From Branchiostoma lanceolatum (Eukaryota; Chordata; Leptocardii; Amphioxiformes; Branchiostomatidae), in assembly GCF_035083965.1 (NCBI RefSeq), contig NC_089729.1, positions 17,286,964-17,350,963 on the forward strand: a stretch of DNA of 64,000 bases, given 5' to 3'. Positions 48,627-61,000 of the stretch are shown one piece after another (position 1 is the first letter of the stretch; each line of letters starts with the position of its first letter). The notes beneath the pieces were generated by a model. It was given only the letters and a program-made list of their open reading frames with translations, searched no databases and was not told where the DNA came from. A program made the position numbers and the translations under genes.

Positions 48627-49026
48627 CTTGTAAGACAGTGTTTCACATCTCCCGAACCCGGCTAAGGTCTGGATTTTGGCCAGGTAAACATGTAAAACAT
48701 GCTCCTCCTCCTTCTTCTTCAGATCGGTCCTTCTTCCGGGGAAAACCGGAAGTGAAAGCGAGTTGCGCGCGCAGGTGTCTTGTCAATTTCCACGTGCTGT
48801 GATTGGTTGATTTCATAGGTCAAAGGTCTTAATGATGATTTTTTTCTGGATTCTGATTGGTTGATTTTGTAGGTTAAAGGTCATGCAGAACCTTGGCGCC
48901 TTTTCTTGTGCCTTTCCAAATTTTCTCCCGCTTGAAATTTTGAAGAGAGATTTTGGATGCTGTTTTAGGTAGTATTTCGGCGATCGTGAGGAATATTTAT
49001 ACATTTGTGGAGGAGGTCATTTCAGC
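48627..49026. promoter_or_regulatory. Bidirectional promoter interval CRLF3 / ATAD5
   Basis: 400 bp separate the two divergent ATGs. An inverted pair of ETS-type sites, CTTCCGG (48733-48739) and CCGGAAGT (48746-48753), is followed by CpG-rich GTTGCGCGCGC. The architecture resembles TATA-less housekeeping bidirectional promoters; the function is inferred. Confidence 0.6.
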
Positions 49027-52000
49027 ATGGATATAAGGTACGTGGAGGTTCCGAGAATGGGAAGTTAAGGCAGAATTTTTGGGGAAAAAACAGACAAAAG
49101 CAAAATTGGAAAAATTGGCGGATGTGGGGAGGGCGAGTTTTGTATACAACAATAATATCTAGTCAGTGGATAAGTTGCACAGTGTTCAGTTAGATCGATA
49201 CGTTTTGTTTAAGTACTAACCGTGTCGTGAAAAAAGCTGACTAGAAGGGAACTGGTTTGATTTTATTTGCTGCCACCATAGAAATTATGAAGGGTGATTT
49301 GTTGTCTTGGGGGAAGGGGGCGATTCACAAGGGTTCGTTGTTTATGTGAAAATATCATTGAAGAAATACTCTTAAGAATGCATGTATGTTACATGTACGT
49401 TATGTTTACAAAACACATAGACCACCAGGATAGCCCTACCGATGTTGGGTGCAGTAAGTGTCGTCATGGAGACGTCATCAGGGGTGGGCTGTCAGGAACA
49501 GGTGAGAACAGATTTTGTTGAAAATTATGAGGGTCTGCATGGGGGGCACTTGGTAATGATTATCGGTAAATTCATGGGGTTGCCAATGCATTACGGTGAA
49601 TTTAGGAAGGCGACAATGCTTAAAGGTAAATTGACACACACAGCACCAGCCACGCGTAGCTACGATGGTATCAGGACAACTCGGCCCCTAGCCATTCGGG
49701 ACAACTCGGCCCCTAGCTCAGGACAACTCGGCACCGAACCTCAAAACTGACATAGATCAGCAAACAGAACAGGGACTTTTAAAAACATATGTGAGGAATA
49801 AAACATGTTTAACTGCCAAACATTTCGTCTAAAAAAGATAGGAAATTGTGAAACTCTGCAGGTCATTTCCCCGGAACGCTTTGATAGTTTGAATATGAAT
49901 AAGGAAGTTTTATCATAAGCGTAGCGAGTTCGTGAAAGAGCGTCGAAAATAACAAACAAAATGGCGTCGCCGCGCCGGCCCGCAACATGTTTTTGACGGT
50001 CTTGTAACGTTTGAGACTTACGGAAATACAAAAATGCTTATGTATGGACTGAGTTTTGTTTCTTAAAATTCTTGTTCCACTTATCAGCCGGTCAGATCAG
50101 TAGAATTGTCATTCTTCGAGCCCCAAATACACTTATCATGCACATGAGTAATAGGTGCCGAGTTGTCCTGAGCTAGGGGCCGAGTTGTCCTGAATGACTA
50201 GGGGCCGAGTTGTCCCAGGGGCCGAGCTGTCTCGGAGTCGCTACGATTAACGGTGATTCAAATAAGTGAAGCTTGATATGCCTCTCAAAAAAAATGACAG
50301 ATTAAGAAATAACAATGAAACTTGCATTTTATTCATAATCTGTATTTCCTTTTGGATATTTTCTTTAAATTCTTTGTAAAAATCATATTTTTTCCATACA
50401 ACAGCTTAGTAAGAAGGAGAAGATGGCAGAAGCAAAGTGCCCCCCTCCCACCCCTAACCTCATCACACAGTACTTCAAGTCCCCGCCCAAACCTGAGGTC
50501 ACCTCCCCAAAACACTCGGGCATCATGGGATACTTCAAGCCGATGGGTAAGAGTCCATCGCAACAACTGTCATGTAAGCAGCAAGGAATGGTCGGTACCA
50601 AGGTGGCATCACCTATCGCTACTCCTAAACCTATGTCAGAGAAAGATACAGATAAACCTTTGAAGGAGAAAGCTACCAAAACTAAACTGAAGAAAGTGAA
50701 GCCAGCCAAGAAGGATGTGGAAGAAGTGAAAGATCAAGATGGCAATCAGACAGTAGGTGAGAAGGAGTCGGGAAAAGAAAAGGAACTAAAAAAGACTGGA
50801 ACAGAATCCTCATCCTGCTCTGAGAACAGGGAAGGTACCACTATGGGAAGCAACAGGAAGTCAAAGAAGAGAAAAAAGAGTGATGTTTTGAACTCTTCTG
50901 TTGATGACTTTGAAGCACAGCCAAAAAAGGCTTCCAAAGTATCAGTTTCAGCAGCACCTGTGGAAAAGCTGACAACTTCTCAGGATGAAGAAACCTCTAG
51001 AGGTGACAAGTACTCCACCAAAACAGAAGATATTAAAGAAGAAATCAAACATACAGTCACAGATGTAAAGAAACAGGGCACTCCACAAGAGGGTAAAGGT
51101 ACAAAGCAGTCTTCAGATGAGGACAGGGGTAATGTGGGAGGAGCCAACCACTACAAACCAGCAAAGGAGATTTTGATTGACACATCCACAGCGTTAGATG
51201 GTTCCATCTGTGAAATCGATCCAGGCGATGACTCAGTGATGATGATATCTTACCACGACTACTTGACTAACAGCCAATCAGAAGCTGAGGAGGAAGAGGA
51301 TGACAAAATCATCACAGATGTCATTGACCTAGAGAACAATGACCCAGAAGACTCCAACAATGTTGCAGATGAAATACCTTACAATGACTTTCTTAAAGGC
51401 AGTGCAGAAGAAGTAAAAGATAACTCTGACACCTGCAAGTCTGAAGATGTTCAACATGTTGTTGAAGAATCATCAAATCAGGAAATACCATATGAAGAGT
51501 TTGTGAGGAATATAGGTAACTCCGCAAGTGAAGATGACAAACCTGCTGATGTGATTTCTAAACCTTCAGGAGAATCACTATCTGGATCGCCAAACTCATC
51601 AGGACAAGGAAAGGTGGTGACAGTAGAGGCTCAGGTACACTGTCCTACAGAGGAAAGTGTTTCAAAGCAAAAGCGTTCAGAGTTACTAAAACAAGTCAAA
51701 AGAGCATCAACTCCTAAAACCAAGGGGAGGAAAAAGTCTAACGTTGTTGTAGAAGAAGTTGACCTAGTCATTGAGGAATCAAACGACAGTAACAAAAAGG
51801 TAAACGAAGAAAGAACAAAGATCATAAAGACAAGCACGGCAACAAGGGACATTGATCCGGAAACCAGAGCGCGCAATGAAGAGATCAAGAAAAATTTCAT
51901 GGCAAATTTTCGACAACCTGTGGTAAAGAAAAAGGCAGCAGAAACAGAGGAAAATAAAGAGGTATCTCTGAAAGAAGAGGAAGAAAATGAGAAGGAAGTG

Positions 52001-55000
52001 GAAGCTGACAAGAAGCAATCTGTTAAGTCCTTACAACCCGCATCAAAGAGTAACACCAGGGCCAGAAAACCTGCTACTAAGAAAGTGTCTGTAGAGAAAG
52101 AAGATGAAGAAAAAGAAAGTCCAGCTTTGAAGAAAACCAAAAGGTCTGGCAGGAAAAATGGAAAGAAAGATACTACAGTAGCAAAAGTGAAGAAGAAAAC
52201 TGATAACAAAGCTACAAGTAAGAAGAAGGTGGAAATGGCAAAGGAAGCAGAATTAGTAGAAGTCGTGGAGCCTGAAGTTGAAGAAACACCCACGAGAACG
52301 ACAAGGTCAGGTCGGAAGTGTGTTTATAGGTCACAGCTGTTGAGCATGGGGTCGCCAAACACACCCAGCCCCATACGCCTCCGACTCACCAGGGTTGCAA
52401 GGAGGAACAGATGCGGACTGGACAATCAAGAGGACTTCACACCCAAGAGCAAGAAAAAAGCAAAGGTTAGTAGACAGGGTTGAACAAGTTTTCAAAAATT
52501 CACTTGCCCTATCGGGCAAGTAGAAAAAAAATCTACTTGCCCGAACCAACTTTTGACTTGCCCGAAATCTAAATGACATTTTTTCTTTGCATCTTTGCTT
52601 GCGGTAATGAATTCTGTTATTTTTCAGTAAAAACGTCTTGTTAAGCATGTAATTATAGCAAAAAAGTTTTAACTACAAGACCAAGCTGTGTGGATGTCAT
52701 GACCGTATTTACGGGAAATGACAAAAACTTGAACAAGAAGCATGATTACAACGTATCTTCTTTCACTTAAACCACGCCAATTTCATTTGTTGCTTCTCAG
52801 ATTTTTCAGAATAAAATCAGAGCGATACGGAAAAAAATTTTGGCAAAAAGTCTAAGGTAAAGACACAGGCTTATTAAACATAAAGAACAACATTCAAGTT
52901 TTCAGCAAATGTTGTGTATCGATCATTCCTTAGATCCAGTACTACAATATTCCTGTGTTCACTGAGGGCTATTATTATTCTCCCTTTTTCTTTAGTAAAC
53001 AGAAGAAAAAATCAGGTATTTGTCATATGATGGAAAAGTTACATTTAGAGTGTTGTGGATCTAATATAACTAAACATGGTTCTTATGATATGGCCAGTTT
53101 TGAATCATTGTCATGAAATTTTTATTTTCTAGATAACATTAGTCAATATCAATCCACACATGTACATCAAACAACACCTTCAAATGATTTTTTGCAGTAT
53201 TAACATTTAGAAGTTGAACAGAAATTTAGAATATCCTGAATATACACTCAATCAGTTAAAATGTTGTGGGAACCCTCAGAGTGTGTCATATCCACAATGT
53301 TGCTGTTCAATGAAAGAAGGAAAATGCTACATTGAGAGAGTGCTCACAGGGATATCATGTTTCAAAGGATTTGATGTTGCAAAGTTTCATGCCAGCAGGT
53401 CTACGAACTGAGAGAGCCATGGGTGTTTGTTTACATGTACTATGTGAGCCAAATTGTCCTGTTTTGGGTTGAATTCATAATCTTTTGGAATATTTTGAGA
53501 GAAATGTAGTTTCTAATGATAAGATACATTGTGGTGTGGTGTTTTTGTGATCCTTTTTTGGAATAAAGTTTGTTTTGAAACAGACTGCATGAAAAAATCT
53601 TACTTGCCCGATCGGGCAAGTGGGGGAGGATATCCACTTGCCCGAACAGCACTTTCACTTGCCCCGGGCAATCGGGCAACCATACTTGTTCAACCCTGGT
53701 AGAGAAGTAGTAGTAGTAGTAGTATCCAGTATTAGATTATACTGCTGCGGGGTTCCCTGACGCATTTATTTTCTATTTGTTGAGTAAAATTTTGTATGTA
53801 CTCATAACACTCTGTTTTGTGTACATTGGATACTGGTAAATTGTACGAAACTTGTGTTAAGATACTTAATTCCTACATCATGTAGCATTTTGAAAAAAAA
53901 TTAATTCCCCCAACTTTTAGAATTAAGCCAACCTAAAATACTTTGATCACCATATATTTGATATTGTATTATTGCATGTATATATAGATAATATCCAACC
54001 CCCTTTATTTTGCAAGCAATAGGTTAAATACAACTATGAGTCCAAACCCTTAGAGTTGAAAATGCCATTAAACACATTATTTTCTTTCTTTTTAGAATGC
54101 CAAAGTCACCAAAGCTCAAGAGCTTATACAAAAGGCAAAGGCACAGAAAAGCAGTAAAGGAAAGTCTAAACCAGAAAGCCTTCTTCAACCCAAAATGACC
54201 AGACCCAAGAGACAAGCAGCTAAACCTAAGAGCCCAGAAGTCGTGGAAATAACAGATGAAATAACAACGTCACAGACAAAAAGAGTTAAAGCAAGAAAAG
54301 GGACAGCCAAGGTGCAGTCTCCGAAAGGAAAGAAAGTTGTAGCCAGTCCTAAGAAAGAGGGACCCAAGATTGGAAAAGACAGCAAGCCACTTCGCTCTTT
54401 CCTTGATGTGTTGGGGAAGAAGAAAGTTTCCTCACCTAAGAAAGCAGGTAAGAAAATGTCTTTTACTGTAGTTTTTATGTTTAGCCATACCTAGTATGGC
54501 TCAACATATTGTTTTTACTCATGTTTCTTCTCCTCCTTCTGTCAAATCTTCAAATTGATTCATCTGTCATTCTGTGACCAAATGCTGAAATTTGGCACAA
54601 AGGTAGTGTGGGCGAATACCCCTAGGCTTTTTTTCCATTTTTTCGATGTAGACCTTTAAAGTAATTTTATTGAGTTTTTTTGTGACGGCCAATGGGAGCA
54701 CGGCATTTCAAAATGCGACCGCCTGATTGGCCAATGGAGTTAATCAAGTTATCTTGCATTTCTGGGTCAGCTGCCCTAGTGTTTATACCAATTGTGGCAT
54801 TATGACCGCCTACATCTAGGACATGTGCATTCATGGCTTTGTTCACACTTTTGGCATATTACTAGTACTTCAGAATTATTTTTCTTAATTCTTTGCCATT
54901 TTCAAAACAAAGATGCACATCTCCATTTTTTGCATGGGGAGGAGTATGGCTAAACATGCTGTATTTGCTCAGGGGCAAATGACGGCCTTTCTAGTTTGTT

Positions 55001-58000
55001 CTTACCTTCTTGTAGGGACATGCTAAAATATACGTAGAATGGATAAAGTATTTCTAACAAGTCTTTCATTCATTCAAGTAATAATTGTGATTTTGAATGA
55101 CGCAGAAGTACAGAAAAATAGCTTGCATCGTTTTCTTACATCCTTTCATATGATCAAAACTGGTCTTCAAGACATTAAGTACTTGTTCCATTTGTATTGA
55201 CATTTGTTACCGGTCTTAAATCAAACTTTGAAAAGTAGGAGCGATAACATTTTATGTTTTGGGCATCATAGTGTGTTCTCCAAGAAAGGCAGCTGCAATT
55301 TTCAACACGTTTGGGAAGAATGTGACCAAGAGTGGAAGATCCAGCCCTCTTACCATCCTGGATGACGACAGTAGAGGTTCGGGGTCTGAGAGCTCGATGG
55401 ACGAGGCCACTTTTGCAGCCCGCAGGTGTGTACCGCTCCTTTGTTTTCAGGAGAATACAATGTGAAATTAGGTTAGCATGCATAGTCCAGTGGTTAGCGA
55501 TCCTGCCTCTGGAACTAGAAAACCCAGTTCAATCCCGGCTCCGTCGTTCACCCGACATGCACGCTACCGGAAAGGGTCGCAGTCCTTAGGACGGGACGTT
55601 AAGCCGTGGTCCACTGTTCATTGTGCTTGTCGAAAAGAGCTAGGGGAATTTCCCCGGTACAATGAACCTGTAAATACTGTACATAGCGTCTGTCTTCCTG
55701 TCACGACCGGTGGAAGATTAGCTCATCTGTTCATTGAGTTCATTTGAGCTTAACTGGTTCGGGATCACTTTCCTTTACTTTCCTGAGTGAATCCTGACAT
55801 TGCAGTATAGTGTATGTCAATGAAGGTTAGACATCCAGGTAATAAGATAATTGCCAAATAGCAGTTACTCAAGCAACTGGATATGATTTTGGAAACGGTC
55901 AGATGTTTCAAGTAGCGTCCACTACTTTTCGTCAGTGACACTGAGCAAGATTAGTCAAACAACAGGTTTTTACCACGAACTATGAATTGATATGCAAATT
56001 TAAGAAATGTTTTGCATATCTAATTCACAGTTCGTGGTTAAAAACCTGCTGATAGACAAAGCTTGCTCAGTGTCACTGACGAAAAGAAGTGGATGCTTCT
56101 TGAAACGTCTGACTGTTTCCAAAGTGATAACCAGTTGTTTGTCAATGATTAACTGCTATTTGCAGTATAGTGTATACTGGTCAATTTACTAGAAGTCTCT
56201 TATATACCTTCTACATGTAAACCACTAAATTCTCAATATTTGACACAACATATTTGATCAACAGAAGATTATGAGCACACCTTTGCATTGAAAATCTAAG
56301 TTTGTTTATGACATCTCAATACAAACAGACAGAAGATGGTCTTCAGTAATGCTATAGAAGACTTACATTAAAAATATTCGCTGTTGATTGATTCAAACAG
56401 CAAATGCCATATGCATCTATTACAAAGGTTTAACCTTCTCCCCGCTGCCTAACTCTGTAACCAATAGGGAATCGGGTGCCAAACAGCTACTTCAGAGTGC
56501 TAAAGGTTAACCTCTGTTAAAGCCTTTTGAATGTTCCTTGGACATCTCTAACATTTCTCGAACTTTCCAGGAATTTCTTGATGAGTGGCATTCCAGACAG
56601 ACTGAGGAAACAGATCACCATTACTGCAGCTCAGGCCCTAGCCTACGCGTACCCACCCTTCCCAACGGTCAGTCATGTCCAGCAGAGGGACACAGACATC
56701 CCCGATGGACATCTGGACTTCTGGAACTTATCACAACCTCGAGAAGGAAGTATTCCGACCGTGGAAGTCCAGAGTTTCGAGGGCAAGGTTTTGAAAGATG
56801 GCCTTCATTTAGGAGCGGTTACAACATGCACACATAAAGATGTACTTGAGAGAGATGTAAGTTAACACTAATAGTAGTCTATTCCATTCTAATTGATGAG
56901 AACTGGTAAGGATTTGTAGGAGAAATTGGAGAAACATAAAACAGAGATGTGCTGCACTGATTGTTTGTTTGTTTGTTTTTTTAAAGCCCACACATGGGCT
57001 GACCAGTCCAACTGCCCACTGACCTTGTATTCTTTGAAAGTTGACAGTTTTTAAACATGTTTGTATGGTGCAATGATTTTTAAACATGTTTGTATGGTGC
57101 AATGATATTGTAACGTTCCTCACTGAATACTGGTATGCAATTCTAAAATGTTTATTCAACTTACCATGTAAAGAAATGGTAGGAAAATTTACTTTCTGTA
57201 TTGACTTAATCCTACATAGAATACCTTTAACATAATATAAGGTACAACAGAATAGAATGAAATTAAGATTGTTGACACCTACATCTTTTGTTGATGTTTT
57301 CAGCCAAGAGCCCCAGTCCCACCACTGCCCCATGTTGTATGTAAGAGCCTGGTGGCAGAGATAGGTACATACTGTCCTGGTGTGCCTGTCAGGAGAGTCT
57401 ATAAAAGATACAGGTCCAGATATCTGGAACACCAAGGTCACGAACATCAGGAACAAGGTATGTGATAATATTAGACACTTTTGCAGTCTCTTTTTTTACT
57501 GTTAGCTTTTTTGTCTACTTTGTGAATGACTGACAATATGAGTCTTAACAAGTAAAGTTATAGTAGTACAATACACAGACACATAGAATCTTAAAGGCAT
57601 CCAGAGCATTTTGTGAGGCTTGAAACTTGAATAAAAAAGCTCAAATTTCTAGTACTTCCTACACATAGTAAGTTTCAATAACACTATACCATTACATATC
57701 AACTTTAAAGGAGCAAAGATATGATGTCGTTGTGTGGTGAGAACTGATAAAAAATCCAAGCCCTAATAGACTGATCCTGACTGTCCATCACAATTAGCGG
57801 TTCGACCAATGAGAGAATTACTGCATGTCCGTCAAATATTTGCATTTGTATGTTTGAATTTTGCATTTCTACGTTTTGACGGAGGTGGGCAGGGCTATGG
57901 TATTGGTCTATTTATACTAGGCGCATGAAACTAAAAGATCACCATGTAGCTTATTTTTGTGCCGCTTTTGAACACTTTTGATAAGAAATCCGCAGGCAAA

Positions 58001-61000
58001 TGTGGTAAACAGTGGCATTAAATGTCAATTTCATAAAGATTACAGCAGCTAGAATATGTCCAATTTTCAAGCCTCATAAAATGCTCTGGGTGCCTTTTAG
58101 TATTAGCATGAAAGCTCATCTGTGTTGGTACATTACATGATGAAGTTTGATACTTTCGTTCAACACAAGCAAATGTAGCTGATCTTGAATCTTAAGTACA
58201 TCATATGTTAGAAATATTATTTTTCTCTCTACTTACTGGTTGCACTTAAAGGAAATATTGTGTAAGATGTGCACTTCAAGTACCGCAAAATGTTCTTGTT
58301 TCCAAAAGATGGCCACCCTTCATTTTTACACAGATCCCTCACAAACAGTGAGTCAACTAGCCAGTCAGCCAGTGACAAGTACTGAGCCTAAAGCTGTGAA
58401 AGACAAGAAAAGCAACAAGAGGAAGCTTTCGGAGGTCACTGAAGGTCAAGATCACAACACCAGCAAGAGGAAAAGGACAGAGGAAGAATCTGAAGGTCAA
58501 GGGAACAGCCCAGAAGTTCAGGAGTCAAGAAAACGAGGGAGGTTGAGTAGGAAATCCAAGATGGCCGACAGAAACAAAGGTCAAGAGTTGAACACGGCAC
58601 AGCAGTCAGATGGGGAGGGGGGCAGAAGAAGAACCGGTCGGACAAAGAGAAATTCTAGCCCAAGTGAAGAGAAGGAAGAACCAAAAAGGAGTAGTAGAAG
58701 GGTCTCAAGGAAACAGGAAGAGCAAAAGAAAGAAGACAGTGAAGAAGAAGTGAAAATTGTAGAAGAAGCACCAACGGAAAGTGGTGAGATAAGTCAAGGT
58801 ATGTTCTTGACAGCCAAGTAATTTTTGATCATCAATATAGTTTTATATCAATGTTCTATATTCTGTTTCCTTGTATGTTTTGGAAACATCCTTATTTCAT
58901 TTGATTCTAAAATCCATTTACACCAGACTATCCCTTTTCTATCTGTTTTTAAAACAGACTTGCTTGTACATGAAAGCATTGTCCATTAATTCTTTAATGC
59001 TTGGCCTTCCAGTTTATTTACATGTAGGACTTCAAGCTTGAAGCACAGAACATTACAGTCTCTGTGATAATGATTTAAAAATTTATGTTACACATACCGA
59101 TACATCTGTAATTTTTTCCTGAAGATGGCATCCAGGATTCACTGTGGACAGACAAGTACCAACCCAGAAGTTCCTCGGAGGTTATCGGTAACACAGGGGC
59201 CATGAAGAAACTTAAGGGCTGGCTACACGACTGGAAGATCAGGGCAGACAAGGAGATGAGAAGAATGATGAAAGAAATGAAGAAACAAAAGAAGGCACAG
59301 AAAAATGCAGGTTAGTTTGCTGGGGCCACCCTATTTTATACACATGACCTTTTCCGTTACCTTGCATATTCTATTACATTTGTTTGAATAGCAATACAGC
59401 GGTACAATACAGTGCAAAATTAACTGCAAAGACGTGTACAATGTGGTTACAAGCTTCATATCAATGATGTGGTAGCCATAAAGCTGGCTTCACAATTCAT
59501 GCGAGCGTCGGCGGAATTTGTAGATCGCCCGAGCGTCGACCGTATTTTCCAATGAAAATCTCGGGCAACGTCCGTCGAACACTAAAATCTAAAAATCCCT
59601 CATGAGATGTTACCATCTCTTGGACATGGACAAAGTCAGAATCAACTAACCTGGTAAAAGGCCAATATTTGGATCAACTTTGATTTCTGAAAATCGCCCG
59701 AAGCCCGCGTAATCGACAGGACGTCGGCCGTACTTCAGCCGAAAATGGACATTTGAAGCTCGCCAACAAGTCGGCTGAGCTGAATTTCTTATTTGTGACG
59801 GGGGTGTAAGAGCTAAGATTGCAGTGGGAGATGTACAAATGTAGCAAACACAGTATCTTCACTTTAGCACTTGTGTTGGTAGTTGACATACTTGTAGAGC
59901 AGAGCTTTTTGTGTAGTAAAGTATCCTTATATAGCCAGCTGCTGTATAAATATATGGCTACTGTCTGATCCCAGCAAAAAAGTCGGGATCCCAAGGGTCG
60001 GGTGACTGGTGGGATGACGATGACAGTGACTTTGATGTCAGCGATGACGGAGACAGTGACTACAATGAGGAGGAAGAGGAGGATGGCCTCTGTAACACTA
60101 TGCTGGTTCTGGGGCCAACCGGCATTGGGAAGACTTCAGCTGTGTATGCTTGTGCCCAGGAACTAGGATACAAGGTAAGACACAAGTCAGATTTGTAGTA
60201 AAGATTGCGTCAGTAGAAAATCCGTTGTTCTTATCACTAAAGCTAAGAAGGTCCCGGGTTCGAATCCTTTCATATCACCGATCTTGTGCCCTTGGGAAAG
60301 GTACTTCACACGACTTTCCTCACTCCACCCAGGTGTGAATGGGTACCTGACTTCGGTTGGGGAAGGTCGTATTGAGGTCATCTGGTGGCGCCGAATGGCA
60401 GCCGCCCAGACCCTTGCGACAGTTCCACAAAATGCAAGTGTTGTGCATACATAAAATATGTATATGTTGTGTATTATGTGAAACCTGTAAACCCTGCATC
60501 AATTCAGCGCTAGAAAGGCTGCCATTGCGGGTAATTTCTGACCAATAAAAACCATTATTATAAGGTATAGACAAGAGTGCAGAAACCATGATTTTAGTTG
60601 TTGTGACAAACTAGTCTAATTTTGTACTTATGCAATAATTTTCACCTGTCCAGGTGTTTGAGGTGAATGCTGCGTCCCTGCGGAGTGGCAAACAGGTGCT
60701 GACACAGCTGCGGGAGGCCACACAATCCCACCAGGTGTCCAAACAAGCCCAGACGGGCGGGGCAGCAAGTCTCTTCAAAACATCACTCACACCACAGAAG
60801 GGTAATGATTTTTCATTGCTGAAAATATAACATCTAACGTAACGTGACCAGTTAACGTCCAATTTATTCAAAACGTATTTATCTTAAAACCGCGCGGACA
60901 GAGCCAAATGTTAAACCCATGGGCAGAAATATCAGCTCTTCCAAAAATGAAAATGCATGATTCCGTGCAACTTGTTGTTACTGGTTCGGGAGTTTATTCT

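Noticed and set aside
51631-52293. 220-aa open frame on the minus strand, Ser/Phe-rich
   Set aside because: It is the antisense shadow of the Lys/Glu/Ser-rich ATAD5 exon 2; low-complexity coding sequence leaves the reverse frame open.
56809-57456. 215-aa minus-strand open frame
   Set aside because: It is antisense to ATAD5 exons 5 and 6 and the intron between, with no recognisable domain or conservation.
58240-58333. Extension of ATAD5 exon 7 upstream to the open-frame start at 58240
   Set aside because: A pyrimidine-rich tract and ACACAG acceptor at 58333 give the phase needed to join exon 6; upstream residues are intronic.
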